Shown: one piece after another, positions 31,831 through 44,078 of the stretch
Position numbering within the stretch: the first letter of the stretch is position 1
Layout of the letters: the number at the start of each line of letters is the position of its first letter
NCBI RefSeq assembly: GCF_002464935.1
Contig: NZ_NBYY01000028.1
Span: 1 to 64,000 of the forward strand
Origin: Candidatus Enterovibrio escicola
GTDB lineage: Bacteria; Pseudomonadota; Gammaproteobacteria; Enterobacterales; Vibrionaceae
Direction of reading: 5' to 3'
Length of the DNA stretch: 64,000 bases
Position numbers and translations under genes: made by a program
The notes under the pieces: model-generated
Database searches by the model: none
Told to the model about the DNA's origin: nothing
What the model saw: only the letters and a program-made list of their open reading frames with translations

Positions 31831-32055
31831 TTAAGCGAGTCTTTCAAATATCTTATCTAAGGCATCTGCTTGGTCTGTGCTATATGTGTTTACTAATTCT
31901 TTCTCTAAGTGCTTTCCGTTCATGATGTTTTTGCCATCATAAGTGAAAGCAAAATCAAGGGTTACACTCTTTAAGAGGCATGTTGGTTGTTTAATATCTT
32001 CTTTTAGAGCTACTAGTGCTATATCGATTGCGCCATTGTTTGCTACAGTAAACTA
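31831..32055 (-). pseudogene. Decayed foreign gene fragment, unknown
   Basis: The minus strand carries an open run NGAIDIALVALKEDIKQPT, then LKSVTLDFAFTYDGKNIMNG, ending LDKIFERLA and a TAA at 31831-31833. There is no start codon; an upstream stop separates it from the neighbouring fragment. Residue composition is protein-like, but I recognise no family. It is probably the tail of the gene beginning at 32212. Confidence 0.35.
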
Positions 32056-32099
32056 ACTCGCTTTCACCTCTAGTAGATGTGTGGGTGTTTTGCAAGGAC

Positions 32100-32212
32100 C
32101 CTAATTAATTCCTCGGTTTTACGGGGTGACAGCGTAGGTTTACTGTTTGTTGCGATGTAATTTTTATCGTCTCGTAGAGCAGTAACGCTTCCTTGATTTG
32201 CTTTTTATTCAT
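32100..32212 (-). pseudogene. Start of a decayed gene (MNKKQIKEALLLYE)
   Basis: An ATG at 32212 opens MNKKQIKEALLLYETIKITS and runs about 35 codons to a stop. The upstream frame (ending TLGYEKYE) nearly overlaps it, suggesting an old operon on the minus strand. Function unknown. Confidence 0.35.
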
Positions 32213-32392
32213 TAAGTCATTTCCTGTAAGTATCTTAATGATTTGATACTATTCATATTTTTCATACCCCAATGTCCTCTTGGCAGTAGGTTCATAAGTC
32301 ATTGCTGCAAGGTTCGCTGTGTTAACTTCGCTTTAGATCTATCTTTCAGAGACCATACCATCACTATTCGTTGGTGTGTAATCTAGTCCCCC

Positions 32393-32655
32393 AAAGAAAT
32401 ATTACTGGTATTAACAAACTGTGTATCTCTATTAACACTAAAACCGTTCACGAAGATTTGCTTTAGTACCTCCTAAGGTAACTCACCCGTGGATAAACGT
32501 TCTCGAACACTTTCAGCGAGCTTAATATCAGCCTCCTTCACAAGGAGGGTTGATATACCAAGTTGATCCATAGTCACTTTACCGTGTAACCATACGTCAC
32601 CCACTGAGTCAACCCGTACATGCTCAGCCCTGTTTGAGATTGCGTCTAAAATATG
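32393..32655 (-). pseudogene. Decayed foreign gene fragment, unknown
   Basis: The minus strand reads ILDAISNRAEHVRVDSVGD, then WLHGKVTMDQLGISTLLVKE and SVRERLSTGELP, a TAG near 32474, then EVLKQIFVNGFSVN to a stop at 32393-32395. A premature stop and missing ends mark it as dead. It lies between the DUF4116-like remnant and the MNKKQIK fragment, all on the same strand. Confidence 0.4.
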
Positions 32656-32714
32656 CTATTGCCATTTTTAGATGAAAATTAGGGGTTTGACTTACAGCCT
32701 TGGTTGCTTAACAG

Positions 32715-33125
32715 CTAGCTAACCAAAGGCTCTTTTTCTTGTTTAAATGCACTTCTCCTTACGTAGCGAAGTGCGTCCCTAGTTTGCCTAACTGCTGAAA
32801 TGCATAGCTCTGGTGTGTTATATCCATTTGGGATATCGTTCAGTTCGTGACCACTTTTCTGAACGACTGCAAGAGACACTTCGTAGGTTAAGAAATCCAA
32901 AGGAAGATAGTTCAGTGATAACCAACGCATCTTGACGACGGCAAGGTATAGCTCGGGTGTTAAGTGTTCTTTTGGTACAGACCGAAGTGTGTAAGGGATG
33001 CCCATGACCGTGCAAGGAGCAACTCTGGTGCTTTATGTGTTTCGTGTACATATTGCAATGCATAACCGTCAACATTAACAGCTGTGAGACAAAGCTGGTA
33101 AGTCCGGTATATTTCCGGTACATCT
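32715..33125 (-). pseudogene. DUF4116-like repeat protein remnant, frameshifted
   Basis: The minus strand shows repeats of about 33 residues with the pattern LYLAVV...LxYVP: QLCLTAVNVDGYALQYV in one frame (33120-33010), then, after a shift near 33005, TPELYLAVVKMRWLSLNYLP, YEVSLAVVQKSGHELNDIP and TPELCISAVRQTRDALRYV to a stop at 32715. This periodicity is that of DUF4116 repeats, found in large proteins of host-associated bacteria and phages. The N-terminus is gone. Its function here is unknown; it looks like horizontally acquired cargo now eroding. Confidence 0.6.
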
Positions 33126-33196
33126 TGGAGTGCGTAGCTACCTATCTAAACGGTTTTTTAAGCATCTTCCTTATCAATTTCAGGATGTTAACTTAA

Positions 33197-34741
33197 CGTT
33201 GTTTCCCAAATATCTGAACTAATCGTAATTCCTGCGATTAGATCATTATGGAATTAATTGGGAATTTATAATAGGAAAGGCCAAGCACATGATCAGCAAT
33301 TGGAAACAATATAATCAAGAATTAGTAAACCGTGGCTCAGTGACTTTTTGGATAAACATCGCTATTATTAAGGTATTGCATAGTCTAAAGCATCACGGTT
33401 ATCGTGGATGTGGGTTTATATTTTCGGATACCGCGATTGAAACAGCACTGATGGTGAAAGATATTTTTAAACTCCCACTTCGTGAATTATAAGGCTTTCT
33501 CAATTCAATTTTCACGTTGATGAATGTCCCGCTGAAATCCCTTACATACATCTTCATTAGTAAGTGTTTGAAGACCGTAAAAATTAAGTACCGTTTGCCA
33601 AGTTTAGGAGCTGTCGTCAACGTCGTTATTGATGTCATAGGCCTAAAAGTATATGACGAAAGTGAATGTAAAACGCGTAAATATGGTAAGGAAAAGAGGT
33701 GTATCTGCGCAAACTGCATCTTGCAGTTTATGTGTCTACTCATGAGGTTATTACTGCAGAAGTTGATCATGTATTCAATAGATTCTTCTTCGTGTAAAAT
33801 ACCTGTTTTTGCAGGGTGATCATTATAGCTACCGTTGACGTTAAATATCGTTTTTACCAGCAAACAAGAACGGTTAAAAAGCATGGTATCGGACTTGGTG
33901 GACACACACTTTATGCTTGAAAAGCATGTTGCAGAACCTTCCAGCTTAAATATATATACAAGGCTTTTCAGGTGATGATAAAAGAATAACAAGTTAAACT
34001 TGCTATGAATAATTCAGGTATTCATGACTCCTAGCGAATGCTACACATCAGCATTAATGCCGTTGTCAGAGTTTTAAAAAACTTACACCACGCTGTGTAA
34101 CCACATTACCTCTTGATGTACAGGAGGTGGTGCTTATCTGTGAAGTAGATGAGCAATGGTCTTTCGTAGGTAACAAATATATCCCTCGTTGGGTTTGGTA
34201 TGCTAGGGACCTCGATTGAAAAAATCATTGCTCACGCATTCTGGTGTCGTAGAAGAAAGATACTTAATTTACTTCTCAATCGGTTATCCATATTTAATGT
34301 TTCATTTTGGTGTATGGACGGTCTCAATTCATACGATATCTCTTCCTGAGAATAAACACATTGTTGGCAAGTTATATACTCAACGCATTGAGAGGAAAGA
34401 TTTAACCCTTCGTACACGCTTGAAACGACTCAACCGGAAATGATTGGATACTAAAATTAACGGAAATGCACGACAAAGTGATTGGTACATTCATTGAATG
34501 GGAGTATTCCCTTTAAACCATAATCAACCCCTTGAACACATGACCAAAGAGTTAGTACAGTTCCTGTGAGTGAAAATGATATTTTACCTATATTGCTTAA
34601 CCCATTACGACGAAAGATACAGTAAGTTAGTGCTGATGGAGCTTATGACACAGGAGCATGTCACCACGTACTTAATAATAAAGGAATAAGCCCAGTATTC
34701 CACCTTGAAGCAACGTGGAGTACTGTGAGGACGGGCATCCT
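33197..34741 (+). mobile_element. IS5 (IS903 group) element interrupted by IS1
   Basis: The left end CGTTGTTTCCCAAATATC starts at 33197. The N-terminal transposase part (MISNWKQYNQELVNRGSVTF, GFIFSDTAIETALMVKDIFK, stop, then KIKYRLPSLGAVVNVVIDV) runs to about 33764. IS1 follows, and the IS5 frame resumes at 34546 (ENDILPILLNPLRRK, VSADGAYDTGACHHVLNNKG) until 34741, where it is cut by IS982. Confidence 0.85.
33765..34545 (+). mobile_element. IS1-family element, 781 bp, decayed
   Basis: The ends are GATCATGTATTCAA at 33765 and the inverted GGTCATGTGTTCAA ending at 34545. InsA-like sequence (KKHGIGLGGH, CRTFQLKYIYKAF, LHISINAVVRVLKN) occupies about 33870-34085 and InsB-like sequence (NKYIPRWVWYARDL, LLNRLSIFNVSFWCMDGLNS, LYTQRIERKDLTLRTRLKRL) follows to 34514. 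Stops and frameshifts disrupt both. An eroded 8-bp target duplication is visible (CAGAAGTT / AAAGAGTT). Confidence 0.85.
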
Positions 34742-35507
34742 AGAAATAAACCTTCTCGCCTTTCAATCAGTGAAGTTATAAAGATTATTGTATCTCTTCA
34801 TCAATCAAGTTTTCATGGTTTTAAAAAATATTACACGCAATTCATCTGTCGTCACCTAACAGGTGAATTCCATGATTTGGTTAGCTCTACGCGAGTGTTT
34901 AAGTTGATGCAAAGTGCTCTGGTTCCACTTTGCTCTTATCTGACTTCACGCCAAACCAAACTTGCTGGTATCGTGTTCGTTTATTCAACCAAACTACAAG
35001 TTTATCATAATTTACGTATTCCACGGCATCAAGTGTTTGAGGGGAGGGTTAAACGAGATAAGGAGATTATGGGAGGGTTTTATGCTTTAAACTTCCTCAT
35101 ATCATCAACGATCAAGGAAGTATCATTTTTGTAAAGGAAACGACAGCAAATGTTGATAACAGAAACCCCGTGGTTGATATGGCGGATAATCTCTTGAGAG
35201 CCATCTATGGAGATCAAGGATATCTCTCTAGCCCCCTTGAAACAAATCTCGCTCGAGCACAGGATTAGATCAACATGAATACATGTAAGAAAATGAAATA
35301 AAAGGTGATGAATCTTTGGGATCGTTTTATGTTGAGAAAACTATCGAGCATCGAGACAATCTTTGATTAACTAAAAAATATGTTTCAGGTGTGTGAGATT
35401 TATAGTCAACCTGATTGCTGGACTCATTACTTATACCTTCCAACAAAAATAGCCTAGCTTTAAAATTACTTGGTTTAAAGGAGTAGCTCCTATACAGATC
35501 TTAGATT
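34742..35507 (+). mobile_element. IS982 element, divergent lineage, 5' truncated
   Basis: The frame opens with KPSRLSISEVIKIIVSLHQS, then FICRHLTGEFHDLVSS, ALVPLCSYLTSRQTKLAGIV and FVYSTKLQVYHNLRIPRHQV before shifting near 35095. The right end is CAGATCTTAGATT at about 35507. The left terminal repeat is missing at the IS5 junction. It belongs with the 1199-2033 copy. Confidence 0.8.
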
Positions 35508-35713
35508 GATTAATCAAAGTCCGTCGTTTATTTGTTGAACGAACGAACATTTTGTCTCAGGTAGGTTATTTTTACATCGGCGGTAATAAAGTAATTGAAA
35601 GTTTAGCAACTTTTCTATTAAATATCATACCTTCACATAACAATTCGCATGAATTGATCGAATAGTAATTACTGATTTCAACCTGTAATTTAGTTAGTAT
35701 ATTAGGAATACAT

Positions 35714-36184
35714 ATGAAAATTATAACTACTGGTCTACCCGCACCAGATTTTACACTTCTTGATCAAAATGGACATTCAGTGACGCTCAGTCAATTCGCA
35801 GGAAAACGAAAAGTATTGGTATATTTTTATCCAAAGGCTATGACACCGGGTTGTACCACACAAGCATGCTCATTGCGTGACAGCAAGAACGAATTAGAAG
35901 CGCTCAATACTGTGGTACTAGGTATTAGTCCTGATCCGGTAAAACGGTTGCTACAATTTACCGAGCGTGATAGACTCAACTTTACTTTGCTCAGCGATGA
36001 AGATCATGCAGTTGCCGAAGCGTTCGGTGTGTGGGGGTCGAAAAAATTTATGGGTCGTGAATACGACGGCATTCACCGTATGAGCTTTTTAATTGGCGAA
36101 GACGGAAACGTGGAACACGTATTTGATAAATTCAAAACTAAAGATCATCACAATATAGTGATAAACTCCCTGAAAGTCGAATAA
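35714..36184 (+). CDS. bcp: Thioredoxin-dependent thiol peroxidase (peroxiredoxin Q)
   Basis: Bcp reduces hydrogen peroxide and organic hydroperoxides using thioredoxin. The 156-residue length is standard. The peroxidatic Cys47 sits in PKAMTPGCTTQACSLRD with the resolving Cys52 five residues on. The thioredoxin-fold N-terminus (LPAPDFTLLDQNG) and the KKFMGREYDGIHRMSFLI segment are typical. The ATG follows TAGGAATACAT. In relatives gcvR lies beside bcp; it is not seen here. A strong terminator follows. Confidence 0.96.
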   Translation: MKIITTGLPAPDFTLLDQNGHSVTLSQFAGKRKVLVYFYPKAMTPGCTTQACSLRDSKNELEALNTVVLGISPDPVKRLLQFTERDRLNFTLLSDEDHAVAEAFGVWGSKKFMGREYDGIHRMSFLIGEDGNVEHVFDKFKTKDHHNIVINSLKVE

Positions 36185-36241
36185 ATTACTCAATTTTAAT
36201 AAACTCTTAATGAACATCAGACCTGTATAATCATGTTTTTT

Positions 36242-36273
36242 CCGAGCCTATTAATTGAAGGCTCGGCTTTCTT
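36242..36273 (+). terminator. Rho-independent terminator after bcp
   Basis: CCGAGCC (36242-36248) pairs perfectly with GGCTCGG (36260-36266) over an 11-base loop, followed by CTTTCTT. It is 57 bp after the bcp stop. Confidence 0.8.
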
Positions 36274-36419
36274 GATTTGAACGTATAAGTCTAAATTTAA
36301 GTCTGACTTGCGCCACTTTCTAATTAGCTTCTTAATGCCATTTATTTAAAAATAACGGTAGGTTTTTTAAACCCTAAACATTGCTTAAGCTGATGTTTGA
36401 TCCTTACTTGAGAGAAGGT

Positions 36420-36640
36420 AATTTCTTCATCCGTGACCTTTCTTATAGTCTGCCTCTTTCTTTACGTACTGTCTCAAAAGCCCATTGAAATTTTCATTTA
36501 TCCCTCGTTTTCATGAAGAGCAAGGCTGGGTAAAGTAAATCTCAACGTCCAAATCTTTTGCTATCTTTTCATGATGAACACACTCTTGACCATTATCTGT
36601 CATAATCATATGGAAATGTGTTTTGTTTGACATTAGTAAA
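36420..36640 (-). mobile_element. IS30 (lineage B) fragment
   Basis: The minus strand gives KTHFHMIMTDNGQECVHHEK with the catalytic DNG, then IAKDLDVEIYFTQP, a stop, and a degraded C-terminal part to about 36420. Both ends are missing. Confidence 0.7.
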
Positions 36641-36642
36641 TC

Positions 36643-36746
36643 AACTTCAGATCTGCATTCCAGAGTCTTTCTGCAGTCGATAGTTTTTTCAAACAATCAA
36701 ATCTCGACTTGGGTATTTAGTTCATTTCTTATGCGCAACTCAGGTT
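36643..36746 (-). mobile_element. 104-bp internally deleted IS982 derivative
   Basis: AACTTCAGATCTGCATTCC at the left end is followed within 20 bases by the opposite IS982 end (ATAGTTTTTTCAAACAATC to GCGCAACTCAGGTT). It keeps both termini and almost nothing else, a MITE-like form. Confidence 0.7.
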
Positions 36747-36862
36747 ATGTCGGCATATCCAAGCTGGAAGGTATTTTCGAAGAGTTGGTAATGGAAGTGC
36801 GTACTCCTGCCAATTTCATATTTTCAAACAGCACGCGTTTGCTGGAAAACAACGACATTTGA
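36747..36862 (+). pseudogene. Orphan C-terminal coding remnant, unknown
   Basis: After the IS982 derivative the plus strand reads YVGISKLEGIFEELVMEVRT, then PANFIFSNSTRLLENNDI and a stop at 36860-36862. The run looks protein-like and ends 109 bp from the ligA stop, on the convergent strand. It may be the tail of a gene cut by the insertion. No family was recognised. Confidence 0.35.
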
Positions 36863-36970
36863 TGTCAATATTAGCCAAAAAGTATTTCATTAAAAAATGC
36901 AGTCTTTTATCATAAATGGCGATTTATTGGACATAGGATCATTCTCTACATTAGAATTAAACGCTAATAT

Positions 36971-39349
<2,379 letters not shown>

Positions 39350-39495
39350 GGTTATATACTTAATAAGTTGAAGGCTTCGTCAGTATGACTTGCAATCAAC
39401 TTGTCCATTACCACAGATCTCATGTATCCTTAATAGGATTTATAACCATAAGAAAATCTATTCTCTAGACGGGAACTAACTTATTGAACCTTCGA
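39350..39495 (+). repeat. IS1-ended MITE-like element, copy 1
   Basis: It begins GGTTATATACTTAATAAGTT, continues GAAGGCTTCGTCAGTATGAC, then TTACCACAGATCTCATGTAT, and ends near AACTTATTGAACC. It aligns end to end with the copies at 42023, 51632 and 55248. The termini resemble those of the IS1 copy at 33765. No coding capacity. Confidence 0.65.
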
Positions 39496-39679
39496 CCCAC
39501 TTATTGAATACCACAGAGTCCTTACCAGCCCAGTATAAGATCAACATTTAGCTGTTGCATGATCAATTGCATAGTATAGCACCGATGGACGTACTTGTTT
39601 CAAGTTAACTTTGTCCCCAGAATTCATGTGTTTTCGTCATTGTCAAACTACACCTTTTCATTGATGAAATTGAACAAAA

Positions 39680-39990
39680 TACGGTCAGATATTCAATAGA
39701 TTTTTCTTCGTATAAAAAGCCCTGTTTTTGCATGGTGATTATTATAACTACCGTTAAATATCATTTTTGCCCGCAAACAAAAACGGTTAAAAAGCATGGT
39801 ATCGACCTTGGTGGACACCAACACTATCATTATTGAGCATGTTGCAAAACCTTCTAGCTTAAATATACATACAGGGCTTGTTAGGCAGGGATAAAAGAGC
39901 AAAAAGTTGAACTTGCTATGAATAATTCTGGTATTCGTGACTCCTCTCGAGTGCTACATATCAGCATTAATGAGGTTATCCAAGTTTTAT
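39680..39990 (+). mobile_element. IS1-family left-end fragment
   Basis: It starts with ATATTCAATAGATTTTTC as in the 33765 copy and covers the InsA region (KKHGIDLGGHQ, CKTF, MNNSGIRDSSRVLHIS-like) to about 39990, then is lost. Confidence 0.75.
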
Positions 39991-40099
39991 TTCACCTAGG
40001 AATTCCCTCCCAGAAACCATATGTGGTGGGGCTTAAGGCATGCCCCTATCTGTGATACATTTTAAACGATTGAACAGATTAAAGGCATGAATAAATTTC

Positions 40100-40575
40100 A
40101 AAGGTATCAAATAGAAGCTGCTTCGCTTTAAACGTATTTTCACTACAACTTTGGGAATATTCCTATCCAGTTATCCCAGATATGACACCGATTATTATTA
40201 TTCAGAAATCGCTAAGATGCTGAAGTGTGGAAGCTCAGAAAATGGTTTTGCCACTTACCAATGCTTGTGTTGCGATGAAGGGCAATATAAAGTTAACTTT
40301 AGTTGGTAAGGGGAAAGCTTGTCCGTAATGTGAAAAGCGTTATGTACGGGAGAGTATGGTCAAAATAGGAGACGCCTGTTTCCTAGAATGAGTTATCGGC
40401 GAGTTGTTTTAACATTGCCTGAACAACTTCGTATTCCTTTCCATAATCACTCCAATCAGAAGCATTTATATTCTGGGTTTATGGTCTTGGCGGAAGCCTG
40501 CTTATCAGAGTTGATTCGGTTCTCCCACCCAAGGCATGGTTTATTCTTCGATTTATTTGCTTCTGATAGTTGTTA
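40100..40575 (+). pseudogene. IS91-like transposase remnant
   Basis: The plus strand carries a zinc-ribbon region (MLKCGSSENGFATYQCLHCD, stop, later SYRRVVLTLPEQLRIPFHNH and FMVLAEACLSEL). The order of a Cys-rich segment followed by VLTLPEQLR matches IS91-family (Y2/HUH type) transposases carried by Vibrio and related bacteria. Stops and frameshifts inactivate it; the catalytic HUH and Tyr regions are not seen. Confidence 0.5.
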
Positions 40576-40949
40576 ATTGATATGGTTTTTATTCTCGTTA
40601 TCGCTCCGCCTTTTGCACCATCTGACTGTTTCAGGATTCTGCAAAATACTATTGCCGAGAACTTAATTTTCAATATCAATTGGACTAGATGGATGGATGT
40701 TTGCGCGCGATATAATGTGACGCACATCGGTATGGATACCACGGGTGTTAGTTTAGGCGTTCGGTATACGAGAATCACCCCCTCGAAGCCGTCGCAATTC
40801 ACTATAGCAACAAAACGAAGGAACGATGCACATTAAAAATGCTTAATGTGATAGACGTCAATCGGCTGCATTTCGATGTGGAATATAAAGACGTCATCCT
40901 AGTATTCATGGCTATAAAACGAGGGGTTCACTGAAGTGGAAATATGATT
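40576..40949. other. Unassigned stretch right of the IS91-like remnant
   Basis: An open run at 40582-40836 (MVFILVIAPPFAPSDCF and RWMDVCARYNVTHIGMDTTG) has no recognised family and may be rearranged IS91 sequence. Nothing else is supported. Confidence 0.25.
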
Positions 40950-41639
40950 GATTTTATAGCGAAACATTGCTGTCTCTGCTAAGTGAGCATTTGTGATCAT
41001 TCCTGTTTTTTTCCACTCCGACAATTTGTCCTATTTTAACACCTTTAACAGCTTCATTTCTAGGATGCCATTCCTCCCAGTACCCCGCGTTGCTTCGAGG
41101 TGGAATACTGGACGTTATTCCTTTGTTTTTCAGTACGTGGTGACATGCTTTTATGTGATAGGATCCATCAGCAGTGACTTAACTGTATCTTTCGTCGTAA
41201 TTGGTTAAACAATATAGGTAAAATCTCATTATCACCAACAGAAACTAGGCTAACTTCTGCAGCAATAATCTCATGAGTAAATACATCAACGGAAAGATGA
41301 AGTTTGCGCCAGATCCGCCGCTTCTCCTTCCCGTATTTACGCGTTTTCGATTTACCTTTGTCATATACCTTCAGGCCTGTGGTATCAATATCGACATGGT
41401 CGATAGCTCCTTGATTCGGCAAATGGTACTTGATTTCTACGGTTCTCGAACGCATTACTAATGCAGGTGTATGTAGGGGTTTTAGCGGGACATTCATCAA
41501 CGTGAAAACTGAATTGAGAAAGTCTTTTAATCCACGTAGTGGGAGCTTAGAAACACCTTTCCCATGATCACCTTCCGTTTAACTCAATGATGATCTAATC
41601 GTATGAATTACAATTAGTTTAGCTATTTGGGAAACAACA
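40950..41639 (-). mobile_element. IS5 (IS903 group) fragment with internal deletion
   Basis: The minus strand has the transposase middle (EIKYHLPNQGAIDHVDIDTT, LKVYDKGKSKTRKYGKEKRR, IAAEVSLVSVGDNEILPIL) and a GYWEEWHPRNEA-like part. The N-terminal region is deleted near 41560, joining straight to the left-end leader (to AACAAC at about 41639). Confidence 0.8.
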
Positions 41640-42460
41640 TCTTGTCTACATATAAACAGCCATAAAGTTCGTCGGCCATTTCCGGAACAGGCTTATTATC
41701 ATCCACGTTAGCCGTCGTCACTTTAACTGAGATAATGCCACTTTAGTCATTAATAATAAGGTATAATTTGAAGCCGTAGAACCACTCCATCATTCTTTTT
41801 CCTCGCTTCGCAACACCTTCAAAAACCTGATGTCTGAGAATGCGTAGATTCTGACAAACCTGTAGCTTGGATGAATCAACGAAGGTAATCCCTATCGACC
41901 TTGCCTGACGGTGAGTGAGGTAAGAGCAAAGCGGAACCAGAACATCTTGCATGAGCTTGAGCATTCGCGTGTAGTTGACTAATTCAGGAAATTCATTAAT
42001 GAGGTAAAAGTAAACAAAATGGGTAGTGTGTTCAATAAGTTTATTTCCATCTCGAAAATGAATTCTTTCATATATTACAACTCCTTGTTAAGACACATGA
42101 CATCTGCAGTAGTCAATAACTTGGTTGCCTGTCATACCAACGAACCATTCAACTTATTGAATATATAACCAACAAAGTAGAAATAGGTTTTGAAGTCTAG
42201 ATATCCTGATTGATGGAAAGCTATCATTATCGTCATCACTTCGCTAACTGAGAGGCGAGAAGGTTTGTTTCTTTGTTTGATACCGGAAGAAATTGGATAT
42301 TTTTTCCATGCAGGGAGGAAAATCTAGCAGAAGTCGTCGACATTGACGAAGATAGCGTCTAAGTTATTCATGCCCAAGTCCTTATGTAGGCTATAGTTGT
42401 TTTCAAACGATCAGATCGCGACTTGGGCATTTAGTTCATTTCTTACGCGCAACTCAGGTT
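41640..42460 (-). mobile_element. IS982 element interrupted by an IS1-ended MITE
   Basis: The left end AACCTGAGTTGCGCGTAAG starts (minus strand) at 42460. Transposase segments MLKLMQDVLVPLCSYLTHRQ, FVDSSKLQVCQNLRILRHQV and GFKLYLIIND are readable at 41964-41743. The C-terminal half is lost at 41640. A 148-bp MITE interrupts it at 42023-42170. Confidence 0.85.
42023..42170 (-). repeat. IS1-ended MITE-like element, copy 2, inside IS982
   Basis: It has 11-bp perfect inner inverted repeats, TTCAATAAGTT (42031-42041) and AACTTATTGAA (42151-42161). Minus-strand ends are GGTTATATATTCAATAAG and the inverted GTAGTGTGTTCAATAAG. The IS982 sequence repeats on both sides as AACAAAATGG (42013-42022) and AACAAAGTAG (42171-42180), a target duplication of about 9-10 bp as IS1 makes. 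The interruption of a known element proves it was inserted. Confidence 0.8.
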
Positions 42461-42517
42461 AGATAGAATAGGAAATTTTATTATTGAACGGGGGATTACT
42501 TGTAAGAAAGCATATGT

Positions 42518-43486
42518 TTACTGTAAGTTCTCTAGATCTGTAGAAATGCCCGCAAACAATGCAGTACTTAGATATCGTTCTCCAGAGCTTGGCAGAACAG
42601 TAACGATAGTTTTACCTGCAAACTCACGGAGGTTCGCTATTTTGTTTGCGGCTGCCACCGCGGCTCCAGAAGATATACCCGCAAGGATACCTTCGTCTTC
42701 CATCAGACGTCTAGCCATGTAAATTGCTTCGTCAGAAGTAACATGAATCACCTTATCAATCAATGACAAGTCCAAATTTTTTGGTATGAAACCAGCGCCA
42801 ATACCTTGAATTTTATGAGATGCCGGCTGTACTTCACTACCCTCAAGGGTTTGTGTAATGACAGGTGACTCTGTAGGTTCAACCGCCACGGTCGTAATTG
42901 CTTTACCTTTTGTATTTTTAATGTAGCGGCTAACGCCGGTTAACGTACCGCCAGTACCAACCCCAGAAACGAATACATCAATCGTACCGTCAGTATCTTC
43001 CCAAATTTCTGGCCCCGTTGTTTTTTCGTGTATCTCTGGATTTGCTGGGTTATCAAACTGTTGTAACAGTAAATATTTTTCTGGATTAGACGCTACAATT
43101 CCTTCAGCTTTCGCAATTGCACCCTTCATGCCTTTTGCTGCTTCGGTTAGTACCAAATTTGCACCTAGTGCTTTAAGCAATTTACGACGTTCAAGGCTCA
43201 TTGATGTTGGCATAGTCAGTGTTAATTTGTAACCACGTGACGCAGCAACATATGCCAAGGCGATACCTGTATTACCACTGGTTGCTTCTACCAGCTCAAC
43301 GAAGGGTTTTAACTTTCCTCTTTTTTCTGCGTCCCAAATCATATTCGATCCAATACGACATTTAACGCTGAAGCTAGGGTTCCTAGATTCAATTTTAACT
43401 AGTACCTTTCCATTAGATATACGATTCAGTCTTACTAAAGGTGTATTACCGATAGTAGTTGAATTATCTTCGTGAATTTTACCCAT
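42518..43486 (-). CDS. cysK: Cysteine synthase A
   Basis: CysK makes cysteine from O-acetylserine and sulfide with pyridoxal phosphate. The 322-residue product has the PLP Lys42 in SVKCRIG, the substrate loop TSGNTG, the phosphate loop [10 protein letters not shown], and the C-terminal [11 protein letters not shown]. The motif usually written NPXXSVKDR reads NPSFSVKCR, with Cys replacing Asp, as also occurs in other CysK proteins. In relatives cysK reads in the same direction as ptsH just downstream; here it faces the other way and lies 4.4 kb from ptsH, with zipA between. cysZ, usually adjacent, is not found. Confidence 0.97.
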   Translation of the reverse strand: MGKIHEDNSTTIGNTPLVRLNRISNGKVLVKIESRNPSFSVKCRIGSNMIWDAEKRGKLKPFVELVEATSGNTGIALAYVAASRGYKLTLTMPTSMSLERRKLLKALGANLVLTEAAKGMKGAIAKAEGIVASNPEKYLLLQQFDNPANPEIHEKTTGPEIWEDTDGTIDVFVSGVGTGGTLTGVSRYIKNTKGKAITTVAVEPTESPVITQTLEGSEVQPASHKIQGIGAGFIPKNLDLSLIDKVIHVTSDEAIYMARRLMEDEGILAGISSGAAVAAANKIANLREFAGKTIVTVLPSSGERYLSTALFAGISTDLENLQ

Positions 43487-43879
43487 CTACTTCGTTCCTT
43501 AGCTTGCTCAAGTATGTATATAAAGCATATCCTTTTTTTTCTAATTCTAAAAATAATCGTTAGTTATATCTTATTGATAAACATTTAATTTTAGATAACA
43601 CGTTTCAAATTTAGAAAACGATAAGAGCTAAAAGAACTCGGGAAGGTATGAGCAAGTTAAGCTTAGATACGCCATAGAGAGATGAACTACATGACCAAGT
43701 CACGGCCTGAATCATTTGACTAGGTCGTGTTAATCTTCAATGAGTGTATTTTGAACAGCGCGGAGAAGTGTTATCATTACTTCTCTAAAAACAACCTAGC
43801 CTACAATACCTTGCCTAGAACCTTGTTAAGTGATAATCACTGAGAATTATTACTTCAATTAATGAAGAATACTGGAGAG
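43487..43879. other. Upstream region of cysK
   Basis: No gene is seen. The cysK promoter should lie within the first 100-150 bp (AT-rich, with ATAACACGTTTC near 43596). GTGATAATCAC at 43830-43840 is a small palindrome resembling part of a Fur-type site but is too short to call. Confidence 0.3.
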
Positions 43880-44078
43880 CGTTTATGACAAGCCAAAACA
43901 TAGAATGACTTCTGAAGTCATTCCCTATCGGATGCGAACTGGTATTCCATGGTGAGATTTGCCTCGTTCATTTGGAAAGTGGAGCAACGATTGAATCGTT
44001 GGCCTAAAAAAGCATTCTAGAAAAATTTCTCGAGGAATTGTCTAAAAATAGTTGACTTTAGATGGGTCTTTATTGAGG
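43880..44078 (+). pseudogene. IS5-superfamily (IS427-like) transposase N-terminal fragment
   Basis: The plus strand reads SILEKFLEELSKNS, then LRWVFIEELL after a stop, and earlier degraded RMRTGIPW. The pattern W-SK-SILEKLF-ELS-D-LEWVFID matches N-terminal parts of IS427-group transposases. It is truncated by the next IS5 copy. This group differs from the IS903-type copies elsewhere in the window. Confidence 0.5.

Noticed and set aside
43820-43855. Fur-box-like sequence around GTGATAATCAC
   Set aside because: Matches only about 12 positions of the 19-bp consensus and precedes only IS debris.
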